A program made the translations under genes and the position numbers. Shown in pieces: positions 33,748 to 42,060 of a stretch of DNA of 50,178 nt. The notes beneath the pieces were generated by a model. It saw only the letters and a list, made by a program, of their open reading frames with translations, did no database searches and was not told where the DNA came from. Numbering within the stretch: the stretch's first letter is position 1; every line of letters starts with the position of its first letter. This stretch comes from Pseudomonas violetae (GTDB lineage Bacteria > Pseudomonadota > Gammaproteobacteria > Pseudomonadales > Pseudomonadaceae). Where the stretch lies: assembly GCF_023072615.1 (NCBI RefSeq), contig NZ_JAKNRW010000036.1:1-50178 (forward strand), written 5' to 3'.

Positions 33748-35184
33748 ATGTCGCAGAAATTTGACGTAGTAGTGATCGGTGCGGGCCCTGGCGGCTACGT
33801 GGCTGCCATCAAGGCAGCGCAGCTGGGCCTTTCGACTGCCTGCATCGAGAAATACACCGACAAGGAAGGCAAGCTGGCTCTGGGCGGTACTTGCCTGAAC
33901 GTCGGCTGCATTCCGTCCAAGGCGCTGCTGGACAGCTCCTGGAAATACAAGGAAGCCAAAGAAGGCTTCGCGATCCACGGTATCAATCACGCTGGCGTGA
34001 CCATGGATGTGGCCGCAATGGTTGGCCGTAAAGCCAACATCGTCAAAGGCCTGACCTCTGGCGTTGCCACCCTGTTCAAGGCCAACGGCGTTACTTCCCT
34101 GCAAGGCCACGGCAAACTGCTGGCCGGCAAGAAAGTCGAGCTGACCAAGCCAGACGGCACCGTGGAAATCATCGAAGCCGAGAACGTGATCCTGGCATCC
34201 GGCTCGCGTCCTATCGACATTCCACCGGCTCCGGTTGACCAGAACGTGATCGTCGATTCGACTGGCGCGCTGGAATTCCAAGCCGTACCCAAGCGTCTGG
34301 GCGTCATCGGCGCTGGCGTGATCGGTCTGGAACTGGGTTCGGTATGGTCGCGCCTGGGCTCTGAAGTGGTTGTTCTGGAAGCGCTGGAGAAGTTCCTGCC
34401 AGCCGCTGACGAAGCCGTTTCCAAGGAAGCCTTCAAGACCCTGACCAAACAAGGTCTGGACATCAAGCTGGGCGCTCGCGTCACCGGTTCGAAAGTGAAC
34501 GGCGACGAAGTCGTGGTGAACTACACCGATGCCAATGGCGAACAGAACATCACCTTCGACAAGCTGATCGTTGCCGTTGGTCGCCGTCCAGTGACCACCG
34601 AGCTGCTGGCAACTGACAGCGGTGTGAACATCGACGAACGTGGCTTCGTTTTCGTTGACGACCAGTGCGCTACCAGCGTGCCGGGCGTTTACGCAATCGG
34701 TGACGTGGTTCGCGGCATGATGCTGGCGCACAAGGCGTCCGAAGAAGGCATCATGGTGGTTGAGCGCATCAAGGGCCATAAAGCCCAAATCAACTATGAC
34801 CTGATCCCGTCTGTTATTTATACTCACCCGGAAATCGCGTGGGTTGGTAAAACCGAGCAGACCTTGAAAGCCGAAGGCGTTGAAGTTAACGTCGGCACTT
34901 TCCCGTTTGCAGCGTCTGGCCGTGCCATGGCAGCCAACGATACCGGTGGTTTCGTCAAGGTCATCGCCGATGCCAAGACTGACCGCGTATTGGGCGTCCA
35001 CGTAATTGGCCCGAGCGCTGCAGAACTGGTTCAACAAGGCGCGATCGGTATGGAATTCGGCACCAGCGCTGAAGACCTGGGCATGATGGTTTTCTCCCAT
35101 CCGACCCTGTCCGAAGCCTTGCACGAAGCAGCTCTGGCAGTGAATGGCGGCGCCATCCACATTGCCAACCGCAAGAAGCGTTAA
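33748..35184 (+). CDS. lpd: Dihydrolipoyl dehydrogenase (E3)
   Basis: FAD enzyme reoxidising dihydrolipoamide with NAD+, the E3 of the 2-oxoglutarate complex (called lpdG in pseudomonads); 478 residues. N-terminal FAD motif VIGAGPGGYVAA, redox-active Cys 49 and Cys 54 in GGTCLNVGCIPSK, NAD motif GVIGAGVIGLELG, and the C-terminal active-site HPTLSEALHEA are intact. It starts 98 bases after sucB, beyond a strong hairpin, with AGAGGA well upstream of ATG. sucC follows after 199 bases. Confidence 0.98.
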   Translation: MSQKFDVVVIGAGPGGYVAAIKAAQLGLSTACIEKYTDKEGKLALGGTCLNVGCIPSKALLDSSWKYKEAKEGFAIHGINHAGVTMDVAAMVGRKANIVKGLTSGVATLFKANGVTSLQGHGKLLAGKKVELTKPDGTVEIIEAENVILASGSRPIDIPPAPVDQNVIVDSTGALEFQAVPKRLGVIGAGVIGLELGSVWSRLGSEVVVLEALEKFLPAADEAVSKEAFKTLTKQGLDIKLGARVTGSKVNGDEVVVNYTDANGEQNITFDKLIVAVGRRPVTTELLATDSGVNIDERGFVFVDDQCATSVPGVYAIGDVVRGMMLAHKASEEGIMVVERIKGHKAQINYDLIPSVIYTHPEIAWVGKTEQTLKAEGVEVNVGTFPFAASGRAMAANDTGGFVKVIADAKTDRVLGVHVIGPSAAELVQQGAIGMEFGTSAEDLGMMVFSHPTLSEALHEAALAVNGGAIHIANRKKR

Positions 35185-35220
35185 GACAAGACAATAAGAA
35201 ACCACGGCGGAAGGCCCGTC

Positions 35221-35244
35221 GTGAGCCTTGCGTGCAAGACTCAC
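35221..35244 (+). other. Hairpin in the lpd-sucC leader
   Basis: GTGAG.CTTGC / GCAAG.CTCAC forms a 10-bp stem with one mismatch and a 2-base loop. Related words (CCTTGCGTAGTCTCAC at 35268, CTACGCAAG at 35301) recur in the same 199-base gap, so alternative pairings are possible. No T run is present. Confidence 0.5.
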
Positions 35245-35383
35245 CGCGGAATGTCCGCCGGACGCAGCCTTGCGTAGTCTCACCGGTTATCCGGAACACC
35301 TACGCAAGCAGCAGTCACAGGTGGTGCGGCACTGAACAAGTGCAGCACCGAATGCGCAGTACCTAACGAAGACGGTAATAAGC

Positions 35384-36550
35384 ATGAATCTTCACGAGTA
35401 TCAGGGTAAGCAGCTGTTCGCTGAGTACGGCCTGCCAGTATCCCAGGGTTTCGCCGTAGACACCCCGGAAGCAGCAGCAGAAGCGTGCGACAAAATCGGC
35501 GGGACCGAATGGGTTGTCAAAGCCCAGGTTCACGCAGGTGGTCGCGGTAAAGCGGGCGGCGTAAAGCTGGTTCGCAGCAAAGAAGACGCCAAAGCATTCG
35601 CCCAACAGTGGTTGGGCAAGCGTCTGGTGACCTACCAGACTGATGCCAACGGTCAGCCAGTCACCAAGATCCTGGTTGAATCGTGCACTGACATCGCCAA
35701 AGAGCTGTACCTGGGCGCTGTTGTTGACCGTTCGAGCCGCCGCATCGTGTTCATGGCTTCCACCGAAGGTGGCGTGGACATCGAGAAAATCGCTCACGAT
35801 ACTCCTGAGAAAATCCTCAAGGCCACTATCGATCCACTGGTTGGCGCTCAGCCATTCCAGGGTCGTGAGCTGGCTTTCCAGCTGGGTCTGGAAGGCAAGC
35901 AAGTCGCCCAGTTCGCCAAGATCTTCGTTGGTCTGGCCAAACTGTTCCAGGATCACGATCTGGCCCTGCTGGAAGTGAACCCGCTGGTGATCAAGGCTGA
36001 CGGCGATCTGCATTGCCTCGACGCCAAGATCAACATCGACGCCAACGCCATGTACCGTCAGCCTAAGCTGAAGACTTTCCACGATCCGTCGCAAGACGAT
36101 CCGCGCGAAGCGCACGCTGCCAAGTTCGAACTGAACTACGTAGCGCTGGAAGGCAACATCGGTTGCATGGTCAACGGTGCTGGCCTGGCCATGGGTACCA
36201 TGGACATCGTCAACCTGCATGGCGGCAAACCAGCCAACTTCCTCGACGTGGGCGGTGGTGCTACCAAGGAACGCGTTACCGAAGCGTTCAAGATCATCCT
36301 GTCCGACACTAACGTCGCCGCAGTACTGGTCAACATCTTCGGCGGCATCGTTCGTTGCGACATGATTGCCGAAGGCATCATCGGTGCAGTGAAAGAAGTC
36401 GGCGTGAAAATCCCGGTTGTTGTTCGCCTTGAAGGCAACAACGCTGAACTGGGCGCTAAAGTACTGGCAGAAAGCGGTTTGAACATCATCGCTGCTACCA
36501 GCCTGACCGACGCTGCTCAACAAGTCGTTAAAGCTGCGGAGGGCAAATAA
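35384..36550 (+). CDS. sucC: Succinyl-CoA synthetase beta subunit
   Basis: ATP-grasp subunit of succinyl-CoA synthetase, making succinate with ATP formation; 388 residues, the E. coli length. MNLHEYQGKQLFAEYGLPV is the canonical start, followed by VVKAQVHAGGRGKAGGVK for nucleotide binding and, in the C-terminal half, DVGGGATKERV and NIFGGIVRCDMIAEGI. Its stop codon shares a base with the sucD start, so the subunits are translated together. A 199-base leader with hairpins separates it from lpd. Confidence 0.98.
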   Translation: MNLHEYQGKQLFAEYGLPVSQGFAVDTPEAAAEACDKIGGTEWVVKAQVHAGGRGKAGGVKLVRSKEDAKAFAQQWLGKRLVTYQTDANGQPVTKILVESCTDIAKELYLGAVVDRSSRRIVFMASTEGGVDIEKIAHDTPEKILKATIDPLVGAQPFQGRELAFQLGLEGKQVAQFAKIFVGLAKLFQDHDLALLEVNPLVIKADGDLHCLDAKINIDANAMYRQPKLKTFHDPSQDDPREAHAAKFELNYVALEGNIGCMVNGAGLAMGTMDIVNLHGGKPANFLDVGGGATKERVTEAFKIILSDTNVAAVLVNIFGGIVRCDMIAEGIIGAVKEVGVKIPVVVRLEGNNAELGAKVLAESGLNIIAATSLTDAAQQVVKAAEGK

Positions 36551-37431
36551 TGAGCGTCCTGATCAATAAAGACACCAAAGTTATCTGCCAGGGTATTACC
36601 GGTTCGCAAGGTAGTTTCCACACCCAGCAAGCCATCGAGTACGGCACCAAGATGGTTGGCGGCGTGACTCCTGGTAAAGGCGGCACCGAGCACCTGGGTC
36701 TGCCAGTGTTCAACACCGTGAAAGACGCTGTAGCTGCCACTGGCGCCACCGCCAGCGTGATCTACGTTCCAGCTCCTTTCTGCAAGGACTCGATCCTGGA
36801 AGCAGCTTTCGGCGGCATCAAGCTGATCGTTTGCATTACTGAAGGCATTCCTACCCTGGACATGCTGGACGCTAAAGTTAAGTGCGACGAGCTGGGTGTT
36901 ACCCTGATCGGCCCTAACTGCCCAGGCGTTATCACCCCGGGCGAGTGCAAGATCGGCATCATGCCAGGTCACATTCACTTGCCGGGCAAGGTCGGTATCG
37001 TTTCCCGTTCCGGCACCCTGACCTACGAAGCTGTGAAGCAAACTACTGACGCCGGTTTCGGTCAGTCGACTTGCGTCGGCATCGGTGGTGACCCGATCCC
37101 GGGTTCGAACTTCATCGACATCCTGAAGCTGTTCCAGGAAGACCCGAAGACCGAAGCGATCGTGATGATCGGTGAGATCGGCGGTTCGGCTGAAGAAGAA
37201 GCGGCAGCCTACATCAAGGCACACGTAACCAAGCCGGTTGTTTCCTACATCGCTGGTGTGACTGCCCCTGCGGGCAAGCGCATGGGCCATGCTGGCGCAA
37301 TCATCTCTGGCGGCAAGGGCACTGCAGACGAAAAGTTTGCTGCCCTGGAAGACGCAGGCGTGAAAACCGTGCGTTCGCTGGCAGATATCGGCAAGGCTCT
37401 GTCCGAGCTGACCGGTTGGGCAGTCAAGTAA
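36550..37431 (+). CDS. sucD: Succinyl-CoA synthetase alpha subunit
   Basis: CoA-binding subunit of succinyl-CoA synthetase, 293 residues. The CoA-binding GITGSQGSFHTQQAIEYGT and the phosphorylated His 247 in KRMGHAGAIISGG are present, as is the GIGGDPIPGSNFID loop. The start overlaps sucC by one base. A strong terminator (37461) closes the TCA cluster 29 bases after the stop. Confidence 0.98.
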   Translation: MSVLINKDTKVICQGITGSQGSFHTQQAIEYGTKMVGGVTPGKGGTEHLGLPVFNTVKDAVAATGATASVIYVPAPFCKDSILEAAFGGIKLIVCITEGIPTLDMLDAKVKCDELGVTLIGPNCPGVITPGECKIGIMPGHIHLPGKVGIVSRSGTLTYEAVKQTTDAGFGQSTCVGIGGDPIPGSNFIDILKLFQEDPKTEAIVMIGEIGGSAEEEAAAYIKAHVTKPVVSYIAGVTAPAGKRMGHAGAIISGGKGTADEKFAALEDAGVKTVRSLADIGKALSELTGWAVK

Positions 37432-37460
37432 GCCTCGCGCTTAGCTTGTAGCTCTGCTGA

Positions 37461-37494
37461 CAAAGGCCACCTTCGGGTGGCCTTTGTCGTTTGT
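37461..37494 (+). terminator. Terminator of the sdh-suc cluster
   Basis: Perfect 11-bp stem CAAAGGCCACC / GGTGGCCTTTG with a TTCG tetraloop, then a T-rich stretch (TCGTTTGT). It lies 29 bases after the sucD stop codon. Confidence 0.88.
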
Positions 37495-37517
37495 GGAGTT
37501 TGTGTCGACCGTGCGGA

Positions 37518-37611
37518 CGCTATCGCGGGCAAGCCCCACAGGCTTTAGGTCGAACCACAATTAAGTGTCCGGCACAAAAACTGTGGGAGCGGCCTTGCCC
37601 GCGATGGCGGA
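37518..37611. repeat. REP pair in tail-to-tail orientation
   Basis: Left copy CTATCGCGGGCAAGCCCCACAG and right copy CTGTGGGAGCGGCCTTGCCCGCGATGGCG. The arms face the opposite way from other REPINs in the window (which begin TGTGGGAG and end CTCCCACA), and the left copy has lost some bases. Possibly two remnants of separate REPINs. Confidence 0.65.
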
Positions 37612-37852
37612 CTTACAGTCGCCAACCATTTACATGCAAAAACGCGACATGGAAATGTCGTGTATCGGATAGTTCGCCCCCTAACAGTGCGCTTTTCGCG
37701 CGAATTCGTTAGTCTAGCCGCCATTTTGCGTCCGCCGCCCACAAGGTAGCCACGCGCTTAACCGGTCAGTCCCACACGGACCGACAGCATTTCCCTCACC
37801 CACAAGGGAAACCCCTCTCTAAATTCCGATTCAGTAGTGTGGTATTTCCTTA

Positions 37853-39166
37853 ATGAAAGTGTTGAAAGGCCAGGACATCCTGGCACTTGGTTTTATGACG
37901 TTTGCCCTGTTTGTCGGGGCTGGCAACATCATCTTCCCGCCCATCGTCGGTTTGCAGTCCGGGCCACATGTCTGGATGGCGGCGTTGGGTTTCCTGATCA
38001 CGGCAGTTGGCCTGCCGGTGATCACTGTGGTCGCGCTGGCCAAGGTCGGCGGTGCAATGGATGCATTGAGCAGCCCAATCGGCAAAGTTGCCGGTGGCCT
38101 GCTTGCCGCCGCGTGCTACCTCGCCGTTGGTCCGCTGTTCGCAACGCCGCGTACGGCCACCGTGTCCTTCGAAGTAGGATTGGCACCGTTGACCGGCGAA
38201 AGCCCGCTGGCGCTGTTCCTCTATAGCTCGGTGTACTTCCTGCTGGTGTTTTTCATCTCGTTGTATCCGGGACGCCTGCTGGACACCGTGGGACGATTCC
38301 TCGCGCCGCTGAAGATCATCGCCCTGGCGGCCCTCGGCATTGCCGCGTTCGCGCTGCCGGCTGGTGATATCGGCGTGGCCACCCCCGAGTACGTGGCGGC
38401 ACCGTTCTCCCAGGGCTTTATCAATGGGTACCTGACCATGGATACCCTGGGCGCACTGGTGTTCGGCATCGTGATCGTCAATGCCATTCGTTCCCGCGGT
38501 GTCGAGTCGCCTGCCTTGATCACCCGCTACGCGATCATCGCCGGGCTTATTGCCGGTGTGGGCCTGGCGCTGGTGTATATCAGCCTGTTCCGTCTGGGCT
38601 CGGGCAGCCATGAAGTGGCGGCCGGTGCAACCAACGGCGCGGCTGTGTTGCATGCCTATGTCCAGCACACCTTCGGCTCGTTGGGCAGTGGTTTCCTGGC
38701 GGTGCTCATCTCGCTGGCCTGCCTGGTGACTGCGGTTGGCCTGACTTGCGCCTGTGCAGAATATTTCAGCCGGGTGCTGCCGCTGTCCTATAAGACGTTG
38801 GTGATCATCCTCGCGGCATTCTCGCTGCTGGTGTCCAACCTGGGCCTCACCAACCTGATCGCGTTCTCGATCCCGGTCCTGACCGCAATCTATCCGCCAT
38901 GCATCGCCTTGGTAGCACTGAGCTTCTGCAAGGACTTCTGGTTGGAGCAGGGTCGTATTGTCGGTCCGGTGATGCTGGTGTCGTTCATCTTCGGCCTGAT
39001 CGACGCTCTCAAGGGTGCGGGTCTGGCAGACTGGATGCCGACCCAACTGAGCCACCTGCCGTTGAGCGAGCAAGGCCTGGCGTGGCTGGTGCCGTCGGTG
39101 ATGACCCTGGTGGTCGCCGTGGTGTGTGACCGCCTGCTGGGCAAGCGCGAAGAGGCGCTGGCTTAA
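37853..39166 (+). CDS. brnQ: Branched-chain amino acid carrier (BrnQ/BraB family)
   Basis: A 437-residue inner-membrane symporter for leucine, isoleucine and valine, with 12 hydrophobic helices (LIV-II system). The opening DILALGFMTFALFVGAGNII and the FATPRTATVSFEVGLAP segment are characteristic. In P. aeruginosa the gene just after sucD is braB, so this is probably its orthologue. No strong ribosome binding site precedes the ATG at 37853. A perfect terminator follows 44 bases after the stop. Confidence 0.95.
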   Translation: MKVLKGQDILALGFMTFALFVGAGNIIFPPIVGLQSGPHVWMAALGFLITAVGLPVITVVALAKVGGAMDALSSPIGKVAGGLLAAACYLAVGPLFATPRTATVSFEVGLAPLTGESPLALFLYSSVYFLLVFFISLYPGRLLDTVGRFLAPLKIIALAALGIAAFALPAGDIGVATPEYVAAPFSQGFINGYLTMDTLGALVFGIVIVNAIRSRGVESPALITRYAIIAGLIAGVGLALVYISLFRLGSGSHEVAAGATNGAAVLHAYVQHTFGSLGSGFLAVLISLACLVTAVGLTCACAEYFSRVLPLSYKTLVIILAAFSLLVSNLGLTNLIAFSIPVLTAIYPPCIALVALSFCKDFWLEQGRIVGPVMLVSFIFGLIDALKGAGLADWMPTQLSHLPLSEQGLAWLVPSVMTLVVAVVCDRLLGKREEALA

Positions 39167-39210
39167 ACTGCTTTTCCAGCCCGTCACAAGCGGGCCTGGA
39201 GCCCACATGG

Positions 39211-39246
39211 AAATGCCCCGTATCAATCGATACGGGGCATTTTTTT
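39211..39246 (+). terminator. Terminator after brnQ
   Basis: Perfect 14-bp stem AAATGCCCCGTATC / GATACGGGGCATTT with loop AATC, followed by further T residues. Confidence 0.92.
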
Positions 39247-39303
39247 ATGGGGTGATGCGGTGCCTTTTCTTCTGCGCTAACGTCGAAACACTGCAAAACC
39301 CAT

Positions 39304-39403
39304 TGTAAGAGCTAGCTTGCTCGCGAAGGTCGCGAACCATGGCACGTGTTTTCTGGATAAACGCGTTGCTCTCAGGTTCTTCGCGAGCAAGCCCGCTACT
39401 ACA
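39304..39403. repeat. REPIN, diverged
   Basis: Inverted REP pair of the TGTAGGAGCGAGCTTGCTCG family: left TGTAAGAGCTAGCTTGCTCG, right CGAGCAAGCCCGCTACTACA. Several mutations in each arm indicate an old copy. It lies between the brnQ terminator and the DUF599 gene. Confidence 0.8.
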
Positions 39404-39442
39404 GGGGTATGGTGTTCCTGCCACTACATCACAAGGACCTGC

Positions 39443-40180
39443 ATGTCGTTCATCCACGCCAACCTGATCCACCTTCTTGCCGCGCTCTGGTTCGTTATCT
39501 GCTGGGGCGGGTACACCCGTTATGCCACGTGGAAGGCCCGGGATACCGCGTGCCTGGCCAGTGTGCTGCACCTGTATCGAGAAGATTGGATGCGCCGCAT
39601 GCTGCTGCGCGACAACCGTATCGCGGATGCGAGTGTGGTGGGCAACCTGGAACGCAACGCGTCGTTCTTCGCCTCAAGTACCCTGATTATCCTCGCCGGT
39701 ATCCTGACCGTACTCGGCGCGTCGGAGCGGGCGGTGTCGCTGTTGGCCGATATTCCCATGGTTCAGCAGGCGTCGCAGGGCATGTCCGAGATCAAATTGC
39801 TGTGCCTGGCGATGGTCTTCGTCTACGCGTTCTTCACCTTCAGCTGGTGCATGCGCCAGTACAACTTCGCGGCCATCCTCATTGGCTCGGCACCGATGGT
39901 GGGAGAGCGCCACGTCTCCGAGCAGGAGCGCAAGGCCTTCGCCGCGCGAGCGGCGCGAGTTATCTCGATGGCCGCCAACCAGTTCAACTTCGGCCTGCGT
40001 TCTTATTACTTCGGCATGACCATGCTGGCCTGGTTTGTCAGCCCGTGGCTGTTCATGTTGATGAGCACCGGCGTGGTGCTGGTGCTCTATCGCCGCGAGT
40101 TCCATTCCGACGTTCTTGACGTGATGGTCTATACACCTACAGAGGCACCATTGCCTGACGCGAACAAGGAGACTGTTTGA
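39443..40180 (+). CDS. DUF599 membrane protein
   Basis: A 245-residue inner-membrane protein of the DUF599 family, function unknown. Family features: an N-terminal helix, GYTRYATWKARDTACLAS, REDWMRRMLLRDNRIAD and NLERNASFFASSTLII, then three more membrane helices. ATG 39443 with AAGGA upstream was preferred over the longer open frame, which runs into a REPIN. Its stop overlaps the following MAPEG gene by one base, so the two are translated together. Confidence 0.92.
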   Translation: MSFIHANLIHLLAALWFVICWGGYTRYATWKARDTACLASVLHLYREDWMRRMLLRDNRIADASVVGNLERNASFFASSTLIILAGILTVLGASERAVSLLADIPMVQQASQGMSEIKLLCLAMVFVYAFFTFSWCMRQYNFAAILIGSAPMVGERHVSEQERKAFAARAARVISMAANQFNFGLRSYYFGMTMLAWFVSPWLFMLMSTGVVLVLYRREFHSDVLDVMVYTPTEAPLPDANKETV

Positions 40181-40581
40181 TGAGTATTCCGTTCTGGTGC
40201 GTGTTTATCAGTGCGCTATTGATATACGTGGCCCGTATGCCGGTGGCCAAGGCCATGAAAGAGCAGGGGGGCTACAATAATCACCTGCCACGTCAACAAC
40301 AGGCGCAACTCACCGGGTTTGGCGCACGGGCATTGGCGGCGCATCAAAACAGCATCGAGGCCTTCATTTTGTTTGCCGTGGGTGTATTGATGGCCCATAC
40401 CACGCAAACGGCGGGATGGCTGATCGACTCGCTGGCGATTATCTTCGTGATTGCCCGCCTAATCTACTTGTTGTGCTATTGGGCAGACCTGGCCTGGCAG
40501 CGCAGTCTGGTGTGGGTGGTTGGACTAGTGTGTTCGTTACTGTTGATGATTAGTCCGACTTTTAGAACAATTTTGCTCTGA
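40180..40581 (+). CDS. MAPEG family membrane protein
   Basis: A 133-residue protein with four membrane helices of the MAPEG superfamily (related to microsomal glutathione transferases). The motif GFGARALAAHQNSIEAF in the second helix region is typical, as is ARLIYLLCYW near the end. Bacterial members of this type have no established substrate. ATG 40180 shares its first base with the preceding stop codon. A terminator follows at 40613. Confidence 0.9.
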   Translation: MSIPFWCVFISALLIYVARMPVAKAMKEQGGYNNHLPRQQQAQLTGFGARALAAHQNSIEAFILFAVGVLMAHTTQTAGWLIDSLAIIFVIARLIYLLCYWADLAWQRSLVWVVGLVCSLLLMISPTFRTILL

Positions 40582-40612
40582 CTGCAGCCCAAAGAATAAA
40601 TGACAGGCAAAA

Positions 40613-40637
40613 GAAAGCCCGCACTTGGCGGGTTTTC
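40613..40637. terminator. Terminator between MAPEG and lipoprotein genes
   Basis: 10-bp stem GAAAGCCCGC / GCGGGTTTTC with a 5-base loop; A-rich and T-rich arms let it work for both converging genes. Confidence 0.82.
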
Positions 40638-40658
40638 TTGACCACGCTAAAAACTGTC

Positions 40659-40895
40659 TTAGTTTTTAGGCGCTTCTTCTTTTGCAGCTGCTTCGTTCGA
40701 TTCGGCCTGAGCTTTGGCCGCTTCGGCGTTTTCTTTGGCCGCGTCGTTCACTTTATCCTGTGCTTTGTTCATGTCTTGCTGAGCTTGCTCAGCATGTTGG
40801 TTAGCGTCTTGAGCTTTGTCCTCAGATTTTTTATCGCAGGCTGCGAGACCGAGGGAGGCGGTCAACATCAAGGCAATAGCTAAAGTCTTCTGCAT
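40659..40895 (-). CDS. Small alanine-rich lipoprotein
   Basis: A 78-residue protein with a lipoprotein signal peptide: MQKTLAIALMLTASLG followed by the lipobox LAAC, so the mature chain starts at Cys 20. The rest is rich in Ala, Lys, Glu, Gln and Asn with helical heptad-like spacing (AQDANQHAEQAQQDMNKAQ), suggesting a coiled coil in the periplasm. Function is unknown. ATG 40895 has AAGGAG upstream; another ATG at 40949 also has AGGAGG upstream and would add 18 residues, spoiling the signal peptide. A 14-bp palindrome lies in its promoter region. Confidence 0.85.
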   Translation of the reverse strand: MQKTLAIALMLTASLGLAACDKKSEDKAQDANQHAEQAQQDMNKAQDKVNDAAKENAEAAKAQAESNEAAAKEEAPKN

Positions 40896-40978
40896 GGGGT
40901 ATTTCTCCTTATGGAAAGTATCTACTGGCCTTTCGAGCATGCCTGTCATCGTTAAGTTCCTCCTATCGCACAGATATA

Positions 40979-40992
40979 TAAGAATATTCTTA
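40979..40992. promoter_or_regulatory. Perfect 14-bp palindrome in a divergent promoter region
   Basis: TAAGAATATTCTTA lies between the leftward lipoprotein gene and the rightward thioesterase genes, next to AT-rich TATATA. A perfect AT-rich palindrome here could be an operator. No regulator is suggested by the neighbours. Confidence 0.45.
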
Positions 40993-41053
40993 CAGGAACT
41001 TTTGGTGACATTGTCTGATGCGATTCTTTAACATTTGGAAGGATATTTGAGAA

Positions 41054-41530
41054 ATGACTGAAAACCCCATTTTTGAGCGTGCAACGCGGTTTCTTTCGGC
41101 GTTGAGGCACTGTCAGGTGCTTGGGTTGAGTGTCCACAGCGCCAGCCAGGAGGGACTCACTGTCATCCTGCCCTACAGCGCCCAAATCATCGGCAATCCG
41201 CAGACGGGCGTGATCCACGGCGGTGCCCTGACCACGCTGATGGACACTGCCTGCGGCATGTCCACGCTCTGCGTGCTGCCCGAGTTCGAAGTCTGTCCCA
41301 CGCTCGATCTGCGTATTGACTACATGCATGCGGCTGAACCGCACAAGGATGTCTACGGCTTCGCGCAATGCTACCGGGTCACCACCGACGTGATCTTTGC
41401 CCGCGGCTTCGCTTATCAGGACGATCCCGGGCAACCCATTGCTCATGTGGTGGGCACATTCATGCGCATGGGCAAGGCTATCAAGGGCACCAAAGGCTTC
41501 GGCGGTGCGGTTGCTGGAGGTGTAAAATGA
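41054..41530 (+). CDS. PaaI-type hotdog thioesterase, first of a pair
   Basis: A 158-residue acyl-CoA thioesterase-like protein with the hotdog fold of the PaaI/YigI group. The active-site helix region GVIHGGALTTLMDTACGM and the strand LDLRIDYMHAA are clear. The substrate is probably a CoA thioester but is unknown. The stop codon overlaps the next gene's start (ATGA). An AAGGA lies about 12 bases before the ATG. Confidence 0.88.
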   Translation: MTENPIFERATRFLSALRHCQVLGLSVHSASQEGLTVILPYSAQIIGNPQTGVIHGGALTTLMDTACGMSTLCVLPEFEVCPTLDLRIDYMHAAEPHKDVYGFAQCYRVTTDVIFARGFAYQDDPGQPIAHVVGTFMRMGKAIKGTKGFGGAVAGGVK

Positions 41531-41979
41531 ATGATGCCTTCAAGACGCAACTGCAACTGGCTCATGAGCAGGGCGACTATGCCTCGCTGTTGCACCTTAT
41601 TCCCTACGCCAAGCTGATCGGGGTCGAATGTTCGCGGGTGGGAGATGAGCTGCTGTTTCGCTTGCCGGCCAACAAAGACAACATTGGTAACCCTTTATTA
41701 CCGGCTATCCACGGTGGGGTGATTGCCGGGTTCATGGAGTTGTGCGCAGCGCTGCACCTGCTGGTGTTTACCGGTTCGCCGGGCGTGCCGAAGATCATCG
41801 ACTTTTCCCTGGATTACCTGCGGGCCGGGCAGTTTCGTGATACCTGGGCCAGATGCCAGGTATGCCGCCAGGGGCGTCGGGTCGCCAATGTGGCCATTAC
41901 CGCCTGGCAAAGCACCGAAGCCGAACCCATTGCCACGGCGCGAGCGCATTTCAAAATCGATGAGCCCTTGAAATCCTGA
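41527..41979 (+). CDS. PaaI-type hotdog thioesterase, second of a pair
   Basis: A 150-residue hotdog protein, distant from but parallel to the preceding one. It has AIHGGVIAGFMELCAALHLL at the active-site helix and IIDFSLDYLRAG as the following strand. Translational coupling (4-base overlap) suggests the two proteins work together, perhaps as a mixed oligomer. The end of this gene contains the heat-shock promoter for htpG. Confidence 0.87.
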   Translation: MNDAFKTQLQLAHEQGDYASLLHLIPYAKLIGVECSRVGDELLFRLPANKDNIGNPLLPAIHGGVIAGFMELCAALHLLVFTGSPGVPKIIDFSLDYLRAGQFRDTWARCQVCRQGRRVANVAITAWQSTEAEPIATARAHFKIDEPLKS

Positions 41980-41994
41980 ACCATGCCCCCAACT
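41967..41994 (+). promoter_or_regulatory. Heat-shock (sigma-32) promoter of htpG
   Basis: CTTGAA, 14 bases, CCCCAACT: a close match to the RpoH consensus (CTTGAA, 13-15 bases, CCCCATnT). It overlaps the last codons of the preceding thioesterase gene and lies 67 bases before the htpG start codon, as expected for a heat-shock chaperone. Confidence 0.78.
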
Positions 41995-42060
41995 TTGATG
42001 ACAACCCGCCGCCGACCCTGAAGGTCGTGGCCACTGCCATCTGATTGGAGTTTGATGACC

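Larger units (their letters stand above)
37432..37852. other. Gap between sucD and brnQ
   Basis: 421 bases without a gene: the cluster terminator (37461-37494), an outward-facing REP pair (37518-37611) and about 240 bases of leader for the carrier gene. No clear promoter or binding site was recognised in the last part. Confidence 0.6.

Noticed and set aside
33556..35283. 575-codon open frame antisense to lpd
   Set aside because: Shadow of lpd; no ribosome binding site and no recognisable domain.
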